NCBI GenBank assembly: GCA_017428325.1 | Contig: JAFRRA010000006.1 | Span: 463,249-527,248 of the forward strand | From: Bacteroidales bacterium | GTDB lineage: Bacteria > Bacteroidota > Bacteroidia > Bacteroidales > UBA932 | Direction of reading: 5' to 3' | Length of the DNA stretch: 64,000 nt | Shown here: piece after piece, positions 32,781-43,170 of the stretch | How the letters are laid out: each line of letters begins with the position of its first letter | Numbering within the stretch: position 1 is the first letter of the stretch | The notes under the pieces: generated by a model | Seen by the model: the letters and a program-made list of their open reading frames with translations, nothing else | What the model was told of the DNA's origin: nothing | Database searches by the model: none | Program-made: the position numbers and the translations under genes

Positions 32781-33218
32781 ATGAAAAGAATGATCTCTGC
32801 CTTGGCAATAGTTGCCTTCCTCCTCGTATCTGCTTTCTGCTATGCAGACGGAAGAATTATTCCTATAAACCAGTTACCTGCGCCAGCCCAGACTTTTATC
32901 AAGACTCACTTTGCAGACAAGACAGCTGCATATGCCGAGAAGGAACGCGACCACGGCATCAAGTATGAGGTTAAGTTCACAGACGGCACCGAGATTGAAT
33001 TCAACAGCAAGGGAGAGTGGGACAAGGTGGATTGCAAATTTTCTGCAGTCCCTGCCGCTTTGGTTCCCGCTGCAATAGCAAACTATGTCCAGACCAATTT
33101 TGCCGGCACCCTTATCACAAAGATAGACAAGGAGTACTATGGCTATGAAATTGAACTTTCAACAGACCTCGAGCTGAAATTTGACCGCAACGGAAATCTT
33201 ATGTACATCGACGATTAA
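32781..33218 (+). CDS. Periplasmic PepSY-like (DUF2874) protein
   Basis: A 145-residue protein with a signal peptide (SAFCYAD) and two PepSY-like units: GRIIPINQLPAPAQTFIKTHF...KYEVKFTDGTEIEFNSKGEW and a second NYVQTNFAGTLITKIDKEYYGYEIEL...LKFDRNGNLMYID. This is the duplicated architecture common in Bacteroidales secreted proteins. Function is unknown; PepSY units are thought to bind or inhibit proteases. Confidence 0.85.
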   Translation: MKRMISALAIVAFLLVSAFCYADGRIIPINQLPAPAQTFIKTHFADKTAAYAEKERDHGIKYEVKFTDGTEIEFNSKGEWDKVDCKFSAVPAALVPAAIANYVQTNFAGTLITKIDKEYYGYEIELSTDLELKFDRNGNLMYIDD

Positions 33219-33243
33219 ACCGTTGCCGGTAAACTAGAAGAAA

Positions 33244-33277
33244 AAAAAGAACCCCTGAATTTTCAGAGGTTCTTTTT
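33244..33277. terminator. Bidirectional terminator between PepSY gene and eno
   Basis: AGAACC-c-CTGA pairs with TCAG-a-GGTTCT around a short AT loop, with an A run before and a T run after. It serves the convergent PepSY (plus) and enolase (minus) genes. Confidence 0.82.
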
Positions 33278-33299
33278 GTTTTAAGTGCTGTTACCAGAC

Positions 33300-34619
<1,320 letters not shown>

Positions 34620-34647
34620 TTAATTGGTTTGTTACAATTTTACGCCG

Positions 34648-34686
34648 CAAATTTAGCAAATTCTGCACTCTTTTTGCATATATTTG
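34648..34686. promoter_or_regulatory. Divergent -7 boxes of eno and the SIMPL gene
   Basis: CAAATTTA at 34648-34655 is TAAATTTG on the minus strand, 40 bp upstream of eno. TATATTTG at 34679-34686 faces the SIMPL gene, 63 bp from its ATG. Both match TAnnTTTG. Confidence 0.6.
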
Positions 34687-34749
34687 AATTTAGAAACAAA
34701 CAATAAGGACAGTTAAAATCATTATTCAATAACCTAACACATCACAGCT

Positions 34750-35457
34750 ATGACTGAAAATCAGAAAAAAGGAAACAAGATCCTTGCGGCTGGCCTGATC
34801 GCCGTAGGTCTTTTGGCTCTTGGACTCTGTCTTAGGAGCGGAATCGTAAAGTTCAAATCTATGGACAACGTGGTTACCGTAAAGGGACTTTCAGAGCAGC
34901 AGGTTCCGGCCGACAAGGCTATCTGGAGAGTTTCTTTCGGAAGGCAGGGCAACGACCTGTCCTCTCTCTATTCTTCTGTTGACGCCAACGCCAAGACCGT
35001 AAAGGACTTCATCAAGCAGGCAGGTATCACGGACGATGAAATCTTTGAGGCTTCACCATCTGTAAGCAATCTCGAGGACCAGTACAGGTATTCCAACAAC
35101 AAGCCTGCCTACAAGTGGCAGATTAACCAGTCCATGACCATTTCCACCAAAAAGGTAGATGCTATCAGGAATCTGGTAAAAACTCTGACATCCGAGATGC
35201 TGAAGAAGGACATTATCATCAGCGACTGGGCTTCTTACGATTTCACCGGCCTCAATGACCTGAAGCCGGAAATGATCAAGGAAGCTACTGCGAAAGCAAG
35301 GGAAGCCGCTCAGCAGTTCGCCGACAACTGCGGCAGCAGCCTCGGAAAAATCAAGACTGCCAGCCAGGGCCAGTTCTCCATCGAGGATCTTGACGAGACA
35401 ACAGATTACATCAAGAAGGTAAGGGTTGTTACATCTGTTACCTACTATCTGAAGTAA
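34750..35457 (+). CDS. SIMPL-domain (DUF541) protein
   Basis: A 235-residue protein anchored by an N-terminal helix (ILAAGLIAVGLLALGLCL) with a periplasmic SIMPL domain: VTVKGLSEQQVPADKAIWRVSF, ANAKTVKDFIKQAGI and the C-terminal EATAKAREAAQQFADNCGSSLGKI. SIMPL proteins form large oligomeric shells in other bacteria (BP26) but their role is unclear. It converges on a decayed regulator gene. Confidence 0.88.
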   Translation: MTENQKKGNKILAAGLIAVGLLALGLCLRSGIVKFKSMDNVVTVKGLSEQQVPADKAIWRVSFGRQGNDLSSLYSSVDANAKTVKDFIKQAGITDDEIFEASPSVSNLEDQYRYSNNKPAYKWQINQSMTISTKKVDAIRNLVKTLTSEMLKKDIIISDWASYDFTGLNDLKPEMIKEATAKAREAAQQFADNCGSSLGKIKTASQGQFSIEDLDETTDYIKKVRVVTSVTYYLK

Positions 35458-35489
35458 TCCTCAGCGATTATTGAAGAGATTACTGACTC

Positions 35490-36654
35490 CTACTGGATAA
35501 TACCCAGGAGTTTGGATTTGCGGAGCATATCAGATATGTTCCGCACTTCCATTTTAGAGTAGATCTTCTGGCGATGGGTGTTCACCGTATGTACGCTAAG
35601 GAATAGCTTTTCTGCAATTTCAGAAGCCTTGAGCCCCTGGGCGGACAGCCCTAATCTTGCGGAATGCGGCCGCTAGAGCCGCCAGAGCGAGAATTACAGC
35701 CAGAATGAGCAGAGCAGTACGGTAACGGCCAATTACCAGGGCCTTCTCTTTCTTCTCCACCTCAAATTTTGTCTCCATCTCCTGGAGAATCTCGTCGTTT
35801 TTCTGCGCCATGTACTGCTGCTAGTGCCTTACGTACATATCGTGGCACTCCAGGGCCTTTTCATTTTCTCCCAAGCGTGTTTAGAGCCTTACCAGGCGGT
35901 CGTAGAGGCTGGAGGCGGTCAGATGGTCGGAGTCTTTCAGGGTTGTGAGCACCTGGGAGAAGTACTGTACGGCCTCAGCGTTGCGGTCTCCCTGCTGGAA
36001 CCAGCGGGAACGGAACATTATGCCGTTGCGTTTCAGCCTAGGTATATCATAGGTATCTGCTATAGCCTGTCCTTTGGCCAGATATCGCCCAGCCGTATTG
36101 TAGATGGCCGTATCTATCTGGTCGTTCCAACGGTTCTTGTTGATGTAAAGCGATCCTATGACATAGCAGGCCTCTGCCTGTTTTTCCATGCTTTGAGCCT
36201 CTTCTGCAAGGGTGAGAGCTTCCTGGGCATATTCCAGGCCCTCATCGTCTCTGCTAGTCTCAGGAGAGATTTCAGCGTATGAGCACAGTTTTGCCTTTGA
36301 AATCAAAATGCCGGAAAGATCATCTTTGAAGCCTTCTTTGCGGGCTATTTCCTCAGCCTGAAGGGCTTTTTCCCAAGCAGCGGAGTTGCGGCTGGTCATA
36401 ATGTCGATGCCTACGATGCACTCCAAAGCCTTCACTTTCTGGAGAGGTAGCCCTTTCTTTTCCGCCAGATCCAGTGCCTGAATCGCTTTTACCATCGCTG
36501 AGTCAAACCTTTGGCTTTCCACTTCAGCCGAGGCTTCCGAGATCAGCTGCGTTATATGGGCTTCTGAGCCTGTTTTTTCTTCTCCGCGATGGATGCAGGC
36601 GGCCATAAATACCGCCGCCAGGGCCAAAATAATAGCAGAAACAATATTTTTCAT
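35490..36654 (-). pseudogene. Decayed TPR-transmembrane-LuxR regulator
   Basis: Reading on the minus strand gives a lipoprotein-like leader (MKNIVSAIILALAAVFMAAC), TPR units, the family-typical LGENEKALECHDMYV segment, a coiled stretch, one membrane helix (ALLILAVILALAALAAAF) and a LuxR-type helix-turn-helix (LKASEIAEKLFLSVHTVNTHRQK). The reading frame is broken by in-frame TAA (35881-35883) and TAG (35821-35823), then by a frameshift with loss of the membrane-to-DNA-binding linker near 35640-35670. Only the first 257 residues would be made intact. Bacteroidota use such proteins as membrane-bound transcription factors. Confidence 0.82.
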
Positions 36655-36811
36655 TTTAAACGCCTTTCTTATGCCACAAAGATAACGCATCAATAGTGTG
36701 AATTTGATGCGTTTTGACCTTGTCCGCCCCTCTTGATTACTGAAAAATCATTAACTTTATAGTGTTGCATTTCCCGAAATTTGAATTTTGTTTTTAAATA
36801 CAACTATTGTT

Positions 36812-36949
36812 ATGAAAACACAAAAAGAATCTTATGAATCTCCCTTCGCAAAAGTGCTTGTTGTGGATGTTCAGACTTTTGTCTGCCAATCCATGACAGA
36901 GCAAGGCTCAGAAGACCCGAATGAAGCGATTGGATGGGATGAAATTTAA
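36812..36949 (+). CDS. 45-residue peptide of the Bacteroidales YExP...CQS type
   Basis: ATG 36812 to TAA 36947 encodes MKTQKESYESPFAKVLVVDV, then QTFVCQSMTEQGSEDPNEAI and GWDEI. The pattern (YExPxxxVlxVxxxxxxCQS, acidic tail ending in W) is familiar from very small Bacteroidales genes placed ahead of fimbrillin-like and other surface lipoprotein genes. It lies 21 bp before the LRR lipoprotein gene, so they are probably co-transcribed. No signal peptide is present. Function is unknown. Confidence 0.72.
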   Translation: MKTQKESYESPFAKVLVVDVQTFVCQSMTEQGSEDPNEAIGWDEI

Positions 36950-36970
36950 TCACTAGAAAAACAAACAGTC

Positions 36971-39688
36971 ATGAAAAAGTATATATTGTTATTTGCTCTT
37001 GCCGCCTTTGCATTTGCCTCTTGCAGCAAGGATGACCAGACTCCTGAGGAAAAGGTGTCGCTGAAGAAATACATACTTCCGGATATCATCTATGCCGGAA
37101 CTGAAACCAACACCCAGACAGGAACCAAGACCTACTGGGGGAATAACCTTAAAGTTCTCTGGAATGCCAATGACTTGATATCTATGTTCGGCTACAACCC
37201 AACCAACGTGAAATACCGTTTCTTGGGAGCCGACGGAGACGCTTCCGGAGAGTTTGAAATAATGGGCGAAAAAAATGATCAAGAGCTTTTTAATGCAATT
37301 TGGGCCGTTTATCCATATTCCAGCGATATCACCATCAATTCTTCCGGAACAGAAATCTCATTGAATCTTCCTGCCGACCAGACTTATCGCGCCAACTCTT
37401 TCGGGCCTGGCGCAAATACCATGGTGGCCGTTAGAGAACCGATACTTCTTGGAGATGAGGACTCTGATTATGAGTTCAAGAACGCCTGCGGATATCTCAG
37501 GCTCAAGCTTTACGGAGAAGGTGTTTCCGTAAGCAGCATCACTCTTGAAGGCAAGAACGGCGAGAAGATAGCCGGCGCAGCCACTATAGCTCAGGCCATA
37601 GGCGGTCTGCCAACTGTAACAATGGGAAGCGGCGCCACAACTAAAATCAAGATAAATTGCCCAACTCCTGTTACTCTGGGCACTTCTGCCGAAGATGCCA
37701 CTGAATTCAACTTCGTGATCCCTCCTGTAACTTTCACAAACGGTTTCAAGATCACCATAGACGGCACATCCGGCGGAAAGAGGGGAAGAAAAGTTAAGTC
37801 TACTTCAGCCAATATCCAGATAGAACGTAATGTAAGGCGCAACATGGCTGCCCTGAGCGTAGCTCTGGAGCCTCTGGAGCTTGTTGAATTCGAAGACGAA
37901 ACCTTCAAGGCATACTGCGTTGCAAACTTCGATACGGACGGAGACGGAGAAATCAGCATTGACGAGGCCCTGGCCGTTACCGTAATGAACTGCTTCAATG
38001 CTTCTTCCACCCACGAGTATACGTATTACTATTCTGGAGACAATAGATATGATTTCATTTATGCCTCATCGCTGAAAGGAATAGAAGAGTTCAAGAACCT
38101 GCAGATTCTGAATGTTTCCGGCTCAACTGCAGTACAGGGCCCTCTTGCCAGTCTGGACCTGAGACAAAATACAGCCCTAAAGCTGCTTATCGTGAATTTC
38201 AACGATATTACAAGTCTCAATATCGAAGGCCTCACCCAGTTGGAAGGACTTGAGTGCTGCTATACCAAACTTCCTGAGATAGACGCTTACGGTCTTTCTA
38301 GCCTGCAGGATTTAAATGCCACCAACAACACCCTTCTGAAGAAGATCAACATCAGCCAGTGTACCAGCTTTACCACGCTTGACATTGCAAATACTCTCAA
38401 TCTTGAACATTTTGAATGCGCCAAGACCAAGTTAACAAAGCTGAACCTGTCTTATCAGCCACATCTTTCTTACGTGAACTGCTCATACTGCTCCGTGCTT
38501 GAAGAACTGGATCTCAGCGAGTCTAAAGTTTCCAATTCGATAACCTGGGCCAACTGCCCTGCCATGAAGAGATTCCTGTTCAGCAACACCGAACTGGCAA
38601 CCTGGCCGGCAGAGGACTTTGCTGGTTTCTCTTACCTTGAGGAGGTTGATCTTAACGGCAGCAATTATGCAGGAACACTTGATTTGAGCGACAAGGGACA
38701 TCTGAAGAAACTGGATGCTGGCAACAATCAGTTATTGACCGGAATCACAGTGGCTGAGAGAGCTCCAATCGAAGATTTCGCGTGCGCCAATTCCGGCGTT
38801 ACGTCTCTGGATATTGAAAGGCTTTCACTTCTTAATAATTTCAATTGTGCCAACTGTGAGGATTTGGAATCTCTTACTGTCAAGAACTGTAAAATCAGCA
38901 ATTCTGTTGCCTGGACAGGGTGCGATGAGCTGAAAACTCTGAATCTTTACGGCACGGAAATTATCTCCTGGCCGGCCGGAGATTTCAACGTCTTCCCTGC
39001 TCTGGAGGACCTGAATATTTCCTATACCAACTATGTCTATGCTCTCGATATGTCCTGCAACGGAGGCCTCAAGTATTTGGAGTGCGAGAAAGCCGGGATT
39101 TCCTCAATCAATGTCAGCGGTCTGCCTGAACTGGTATTCATCAACTGCTCAAAGAACAGCGGCCTGACCTCTCTTAACCTTTCCGGCCTGGCCAGACTGA
39201 AGGCATTGGACTGCAGGGAGTGCGGCATCTCCACGCTGAACCTGACCGGATGCTCGGCGCTCTTTAATCTGTACTGTGCCCAGAACAATATTGAGACGCT
39301 GGATCTCCAACCATGCACCTCTCTCGAAGAATTGTACTGCTCTCAGAACAAGCTTGAGGCGCTGGACCTCCAATACAGCACACTTCTCAGGTTGTTTGAC
39401 TGCTCCCAGAATAAGATTGGATCGCTGAATCTTAGCGCCTGCACGTCTCTTAGAGAAATAGACTGCTCACTGAACAAGATAGAGACGCTGGACATTCACT
39501 ACTGCTCGCTTCTCAACGCATTGAAGGCCTGGCCTCAGAGTGACAACTACAGCCTCCATATGATAATACTTACTACAGCGCAAATTAATAATATAGATGG
39601 AAGTTTGAAGTTATATGACACATCCGGGGCGAAGACTTATGACCAGATAGTTGAACTCTACAACACAATTTTCACCAACTCTAATTAG
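36971..39688 (+). CDS. Surface lipoprotein: fimbrillin-like domain, EF-hand-like loop and leucine-rich repeats
   Basis: A 905-residue lipoprotein (lipobox FASC, Cys18). Residues about 40-300 resemble the fimbrillin-like domain of Bacteroidales (WNANDLISMFGYNP, IWAVYPYS, YEFKNACGYLRLKL). Residues about 320-335 contain DTDGDGEISIDEA, an EF-hand/dockerin-like calcium loop. From about 360 to 870 there are some 20 irregular LRR units of about 20-23 residues with the pattern LxxLdlxxCxxLxxLxCxxN and many conserved Cys. The region is BspA/internalin-like and suits adhesion at the cell surface. It ends at a strong terminator. Confidence 0.88.
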   Translation: MKKYILLFALAAFAFASCSKDDQTPEEKVSLKKYILPDIIYAGTETNTQTGTKTYWGNNLKVLWNANDLISMFGYNPTNVKYRFLGADGDASGEFEIMGEKNDQELFNAIWAVYPYSSDITINSSGTEISLNLPADQTYRANSFGPGANTMVAVREPILLGDEDSDYEFKNACGYLRLKLYGEGVSVSSITLEGKNGEKIAGAATIAQAIGGLPTVTMGSGATTKIKINCPTPVTLGTSAEDATEFNFVIPPVTFTNGFKITIDGTSGGKRGRKVKSTSANIQIERNVRRNMAALSVALEPLELVEFEDETFKAYCVANFDTDGDGEISIDEALAVTVMNCFNASSTHEYTYYYSGDNRYDFIYASSLKGIEEFKNLQILNVSGSTAVQGPLASLDLRQNTALKLLIVNFNDITSLNIEGLTQLEGLECCYTKLPEIDAYGLSSLQDLNATNNTLLKKINISQCTSFTTLDIANTLNLEHFECAKTKLTKLNLSYQPHLSYVNCSYCSVLEELDLSESKVSNSITWANCPAMKRFLFSNTELATWPAEDFAGFSYLEEVDLNGSNYAGTLDLSDKGHLKKLDAGNNQLLTGITVAERAPIEDFACANSGVTSLDIERLSLLNNFNCANCEDLESLTVKNCKISNSVAWTGCDELKTLNLYGTEIISWPAGDFNVFPALEDLNISYTNYVYALDMSCNGGLKYLECEKAGISSINVSGLPELVFINCSKNSGLTSLNLSGLARLKALDCRECGISTLNLTGCSALFNLYCAQNNIETLDLQPCTSLEELYCSQNKLEALDLQYSTLLRLFDCSQNKIGSLNLSACTSLREIDCSLNKIETLDIHYCSLLNALKAWPQSDNYSLHMIILTTAQINNIDGSLKLYDTSGAKTYDQIVELYNTIFTNSN

Positions 39689-39720
39689 AAATCGCGGCAT
39701 ACCGTATTAATATTTTAAAA

Positions 39721-39757
39721 GCTCATGCCGGACAGTCACCCGGCAGGAGTTTTTTTG
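39721..39757 (+). terminator. Terminator of the LRR lipoprotein operon
   Basis: CTC-a-TGCCGG (39722-39731) pairs with CCGGCA-g-GAG (39740-39749) around ACAGTCAC and is followed by seven T. Confidence 0.85.
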
Positions 39758-39770
39758 AATATGTGTAATA

Positions 39771-39830
39771 AGCCGCTTTAGCGGCCGGCCGAGCAGGCCG
39801 TGGTCCCCCTAGAGGGGGTGCAGGGGGTGG
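39771..39830. repeat. Structured dispersed repeat, copy 2
   Basis: The reverse complement matches 26533-26592 closely: the CCCCCTCTAGGGGG palindrome, CGGCC-TGCTC-GGCCG and a third hairpin GCCGC-TAAA-GCGGC. In copy 1 the third hairpin is GTCGC-TGAT-GCGAC, so a T-A pair is replaced by C-G while pairing is kept. It lies between the LRR terminator and the ribosomal promoter. Confidence 0.8.
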
Positions 39831-39844
39831 AAATAACATTTTTT

Positions 39845-40006
39845 GTTTGCGCAAACGAAAAATGTTTATATCTTTGCACCCCCGCAAAAAATGCAGGGAG
39901 CTGTACCCAGGTGCGCGCAATGCCTCTTTCCCTCATCGCTGAGGATAATGCAATGCCTCCGCAAATGGCTATGCAGCTGATGTTTAATCAAAACACAAAT
40001 AGTAAA
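39845..40006 (+). promoter_or_regulatory. Promoter and structured leader of the rplC operon
   Basis: TTTG at 39846-39849 (inside the palindrome GTTTGCGCAAAC, 39845-39856) and TATCTTTG at 39869-39876 are 19 nt apart. The predicted leader is about 127 nt and contains GCACC/GGTGC pairing and the perfect hairpin CCTCA-TCGC-TGAGG (39931-39944). Such leaders often bind a product of the operon; here that is unproven. With the repeat and terminator upstream, this accounts for the 318 bp between genes. Confidence 0.7.
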
Positions 40007-40633
40007 ATGCCTGGATTAATCGGCAAAAAAATCGGAATGACTTCCGTATTCGGTGCTGATGGCAAGAACATCCCTTGCACCGTAATTGAGGCTGGTCCGT
40101 GTGTTGTTACGCAGATTCGTACAGAAGAAAAAGATGGTTATGCCGCTGTACAACTTGCCTATGACGAACAGAAAGAGAAACACACCAGCGCGTCTCTGAT
40201 GGGACATTTCAAAAAGGCAAACACCACTCCTAAACGTAAGCTCGTGGAGTTCAAGAACGACTTCGAAGGCGAGCTCAAGTTGGGTGATTCTCTCAGTGTC
40301 GCAGACGTTTTCAAGAACGAGGACACTTGGGTTGATGTTACCGGAATTTCCAAAGGTAAAGGTTTTCAGGGCGTTGTAAAGCGCCACGGATTTGGCGGCG
40401 TAGGTGGTCAGACCCACGGTCAGGACGACAGGCTTCGTGCTCCTGGTTCTATGGGTGCATCATCTTGGCCTTCAAGAGTATTCAAGGGCAAGAGACTTGC
40501 AGGAAGAATGGGCGGTGACCGTGTCAAGATTCTTAACCTTAAGGTCATCAAGGTTATTCCTGAAAGCAATCTTCTGCTTGTTAAGGGTTCCATACCGGGA
40601 GCAACCGGTTCTTACGTAATCGTGGAGGAATAG
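40007..40633 (+). CDS. rplC: 50S ribosomal protein L3
   Basis: A 208-residue protein beginning [16 protein letters not shown]. The in-frame upstream extension to 39800 crosses the promoter and the dispersed repeat and is not coding. [23 protein letters not shown] holds the conserved Gln methylation region. L3 helps form the peptidyl-transferase centre surroundings. It is first in the operon; rpsJ, which normally precedes it, is absent. Confidence 0.97.
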   Translation: MPGLIGKKIGMTSVFGADGKNIPCTVIEAGPCVVTQIRTEEKDGYAAVQLAYDEQKEKHTSASLMGHFKKANTTPKRKLVEFKNDFEGELKLGDSLSVADVFKNEDTWVDVTGISKGKGFQGVVKRHGFGGVGGQTHGQDDRLRAPGSMGASSWPSRVFKGKRLAGRMGGDRVKILNLKVIKVIPESNLLLVKGSIPGATGSYVIVEE

Positions 40634-40636
40634 TTT

Positions 40637-41266
40637 ATGGAAATTGCAGTATTGAAAATTGACGGCTCACAGACCGGTAAGAAGGCTGTTCTGGATGATG
40701 CAGTATTCGGCATCGAGCCAAATGACCACGCCATTTATCTGGACGTGAAGCAGTATCTTGCAGCCCATAGACAGGGAACCAGCAAGACCAAGGACAGAAG
40801 CGAAGTTGCTTATTCTACAAAGAAGATCATTCGCCAGAAGGGCAGCGGCGGTGCACGCCACGGTTCCATCAAGGCCAATATCTATGTAGGCGGAGGCAGG
40901 GCTCACGGTCCGCGTCCACGCAACTATGACTTCAAGCTCAACAAGAAGGTTAAGCAGCTCGCACGCTTCTCTGCTCTGTCTTACAAGGCAAAGGACAATG
41001 CGATTGCAGTCGTTGAGCCATTTACTCTGGAAGCTCCTAAGACAAAGGAATTCGTAAACATTATCAAGAACATCAAGGTCAACGACCGTATGGTTCTTTT
41101 CGTAGTTCCTGAGAGAAATGCAAACATCAGTTTGTCTTCCCGCAATCTGGAGAACGTAAAGGTTGCTACTCCTAACAATCTCAACACCTACGATATTATG
41201 CGTGCATATTCCGTAGTGTTCGTGGATGGCGCCCAGGATTCTCTTAAGGTAGAGTACAAACGTTAA
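40637..41266 (+). CDS. rplD: 50S ribosomal protein L4
   Basis: A 209-residue protein with the extended tunnel loop KIIRQKGSGGARHGSIKANIYVGGGRAHGPRPRNY. L4 in many bacteria autoregulates the S10 operon by binding its leader. It lies 3 bp after rplC. Confidence 0.97.
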   Translation: MEIAVLKIDGSQTGKKAVLDDAVFGIEPNDHAIYLDVKQYLAAHRQGTSKTKDRSEVAYSTKKIIRQKGSGGARHGSIKANIYVGGGRAHGPRPRNYDFKLNKKVKQLARFSALSYKAKDNAIAVVEPFTLEAPKTKEFVNIIKNIKVNDRMVLFVVPERNANISLSSRNLENVKVATPNNLNTYDIMRAYSVVFVDGAQDSLKVEYKR

Positions 41267-41278
41267 AACTTGAGAATT

Positions 41279-41569
41279 ATGGGTATTTTGATAAAGCCGA
41301 TAGTAACAGAGAAGATGACTGCCGAAGGCGACAAGAGAAACCGCTACGGATTCATCGTTGACTACAGCGCCAACAAGGTTGAGATACGCAAGGCTGTAGA
41401 GGAGATGTACAATGTGACTGTGAAGGATGTCAACACAGTTTCTTACAATGGCAAGGCAAAGAGCCGCTACACCAAGGCCGGTCTGCTCAAGGGCCGCACC
41501 AACAGGTTCAAGAAGGCTTACATAACCCTCGCCGGTGACGACAAGATAGATTTCTATAGCAACATTTAG
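41279..41569 (+). CDS. rplW: 50S ribosomal protein L23
   Basis: A 96-residue protein, start ATG 41279 ([14 protein letters not shown]). [25 protein letters not shown] is the L23 core. It sits at the exit of the peptide tunnel and docks trigger factor and SRP. Confidence 0.96.
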   Translation: MGILIKPIVTEKMTAEGDKRNRYGFIVDYSANKVEIRKAVEEMYNVTVKDVNTVSYNGKAKSRYTKAGLLKGRTNRFKKAYITLAGDDKIDFYSNI

Positions 41570-41571
41570 AG

Positions 41572-42396
41572 ATGGGAGTACGTAAATTCAAACCGGTAAC
41601 ACCCGGTCAGAGAAACAAGATAATCAGCGCATTCGACGATATTACCTGCCACACCCCGGAGAAGAGCCTCCTGGAGCCTAGAAAGAGCAGTGGCGGACGT
41701 AACAACGAAGGTCACATGACCATGCGCTACATCGGCGGCGGCCACAAGAAGATGTACCGTATCATCGACTTCCTCAGGAACAAGGACGAGTACACAGCCA
41801 CCGTTAAGACAATAGAATACGATCCTAACCGCAGTGCAAGAATCGCACTCGTAGTTTACCAGGACGGAGAGAAGCGTTACATCATCGCCCCTAAGGGCAT
41901 CCAGGTCGGACAGGTTATCGCTTCCGGCAGCGGAGTTGCCCCTGAGGTAGGTAACACTCTTCCTCTTGCAGAGATTCCACTTGGAACCAACGTCCACAAC
42001 ATTGAGCTCATTCCTGGACAGGGCGCAGCAATGGCCCGCAGCGCAGGATGCTATGCTCAGCTGGTTGCACGCGAAGGCCGCCACGCAGTTCTCAAGCTCC
42101 CTTCAGGCGAGACTAGAATGGTGCTGACCACCTGCCGCGCTACCGTAGGAGTTGTTTCCAACCCGGATCATAATCTTGAATCCCACGGAAAGGCCGGCCG
42201 CAAGCGTTGGCTTGGTATCAGGCCGAGGAACAGAGGCGTTGTAATGAACCCAGTCGATCACCCTATGGGTGGTGGTGAAGGTCGCGCCTCCGGAGGTCAT
42301 CCGAGGAGCAGAAAGGGTCTTCCGGCAAAGGGTTACAAGACACGCAATCCTAAGAAGACTTCCAAGAAGTTCATCATTGAAAGAAGAAAGAAGTAA
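41572..42396 (+). CDS. rplB: 50S ribosomal protein L2
   Basis: A 274-residue protein with the conserved [23 protein letters not shown] segment (His essential for peptidyl transfer) and the OB-fold core [20 protein letters not shown]. Full length; 2 bp after rplW. Confidence 0.98.
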   Translation: MGVRKFKPVTPGQRNKIISAFDDITCHTPEKSLLEPRKSSGGRNNEGHMTMRYIGGGHKKMYRIIDFLRNKDEYTATVKTIEYDPNRSARIALVVYQDGEKRYIIAPKGIQVGQVIASGSGVAPEVGNTLPLAEIPLGTNVHNIELIPGQGAAMARSAGCYAQLVAREGRHAVLKLPSGETRMVLTTCRATVGVVSNPDHNLESHGKAGRKRWLGIRPRNRGVVMNPVDHPMGGGEGRASGGHPRSRKGLPAKGYKTRNPKKTSKKFIIERRKK

Positions 42397-42414
42397 CGGA
42401 ATAAATTTAAGATT

Positions 42415-42690
42415 ATGAGTCGTTCAATTAAAAAAGGCCCGTATATCGAGGCATCTCTGGAAAAGAGGATTCTTGCCATGAACGAGACTGGCAAGAAGGA
42501 CGTTGTGAAGACTTGGTCAAGGGCAAGCGTTATTTCCCCTGACTTTGTAGGCCACACCGTAGCCGTCCACAACGGAAACAAGTTTATTCCCGTTTACGTA
42601 ACCGAGAATATGGTAGGTCACAAGCTCGGCGAGTTTGCTCCTACCCGTACATTCAAAGGCCACTCAGGTAACCGCAAGGAGAACAAGTAA
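42415..42690 (+). CDS. rpsS: 30S ribosomal protein S19
   Basis: A 91-residue protein with [34 protein letters not shown] and [14 protein letters not shown]. It contacts the 30S head next to S13. Confidence 0.97.
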   Translation: MSRSIKKGPYIEASLEKRILAMNETGKKDVVKTWSRASVISPDFVGHTVAVHNGNKFIPVYVTENMVGHKLGEFAPTRTFKGHSGNRKENK

Positions 42691-42725
42691 TGGCTTTAAG
42701 AGTTAACGATTAAAGATTTACAGAA

Positions 42726-43169
42726 ATGGGAAAAAGAAAAAGGGAAATGGCCGAGCGCCAGAAAACCATAAAGAAGCAGACAGCTGTAGCAAAGCTGAAT
42801 GACGTTCCTACATCTCCGCGGAAAATGCGTTATAGCGCAGATACCATAAGAGGCGTAGAGGTAAACAAAGCTCTGGATATTCTCAAATATTCCAAGAAGG
42901 AAGCTTCAAACAAGCTCTACAAGCTCCTCAAGAGCGCCATTGCAAACTGGGAGAGCAAGAACGAGGCTGACCGCAAAGAGCTGGATAACGGCAACGTGAT
43001 TGTAAAGACCATCATGGTCGGAGAAGGACGCACACTCAAGAGAATCAGAACCGCCCCTCAGGGAAGGGCTGCAAGAATCCGCAAGCGTTCTAACCACGTT
43101 ACCATCATTCTTGACAAGAAGGAAAACAAAGCCGCTGAAAAACCGGCTGTAAAGGCGGAGGAAAAGTAA
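42726..43169 (+). CDS. rplV: 50S ribosomal protein L22
   Basis: A 147-residue protein with the L22 core [27 protein letters not shown], the tunnel-lining beta-hairpin [27 protein letters not shown] and a charged C-terminal tail ([13 protein letters not shown]) that is longer than in E. coli. Confidence 0.97.
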   Translation: MGKRKREMAERQKTIKKQTAVAKLNDVPTSPRKMRYSADTIRGVEVNKALDILKYSKKEASNKLYKLLKSAIANWESKNEADRKELDNGNVIVKTIMVGEGRTLKRIRTAPQGRAARIRKRSNHVTIILDKKENKAAEKPAVKAEEK

Positions 43170-43170
43170 T

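Noticed and set aside
35821-35883. Stop-codon reassignment or suppression as an explanation for the TAA and TAG inside the TPR-LuxR gene
   Set aside because: All other genes in the window use TAA, TAG and TGA as ordinary stops, and the same gene also has a frameshift, so decay is the simpler reading.
39800-40006. An in-frame ATG at 39800 that would lengthen L3 by 69 residues
   Set aside because: The extension translates the dispersed repeat, the consensus promoter and the leader; L3 homologues begin at [12 protein letters not shown] (40007).
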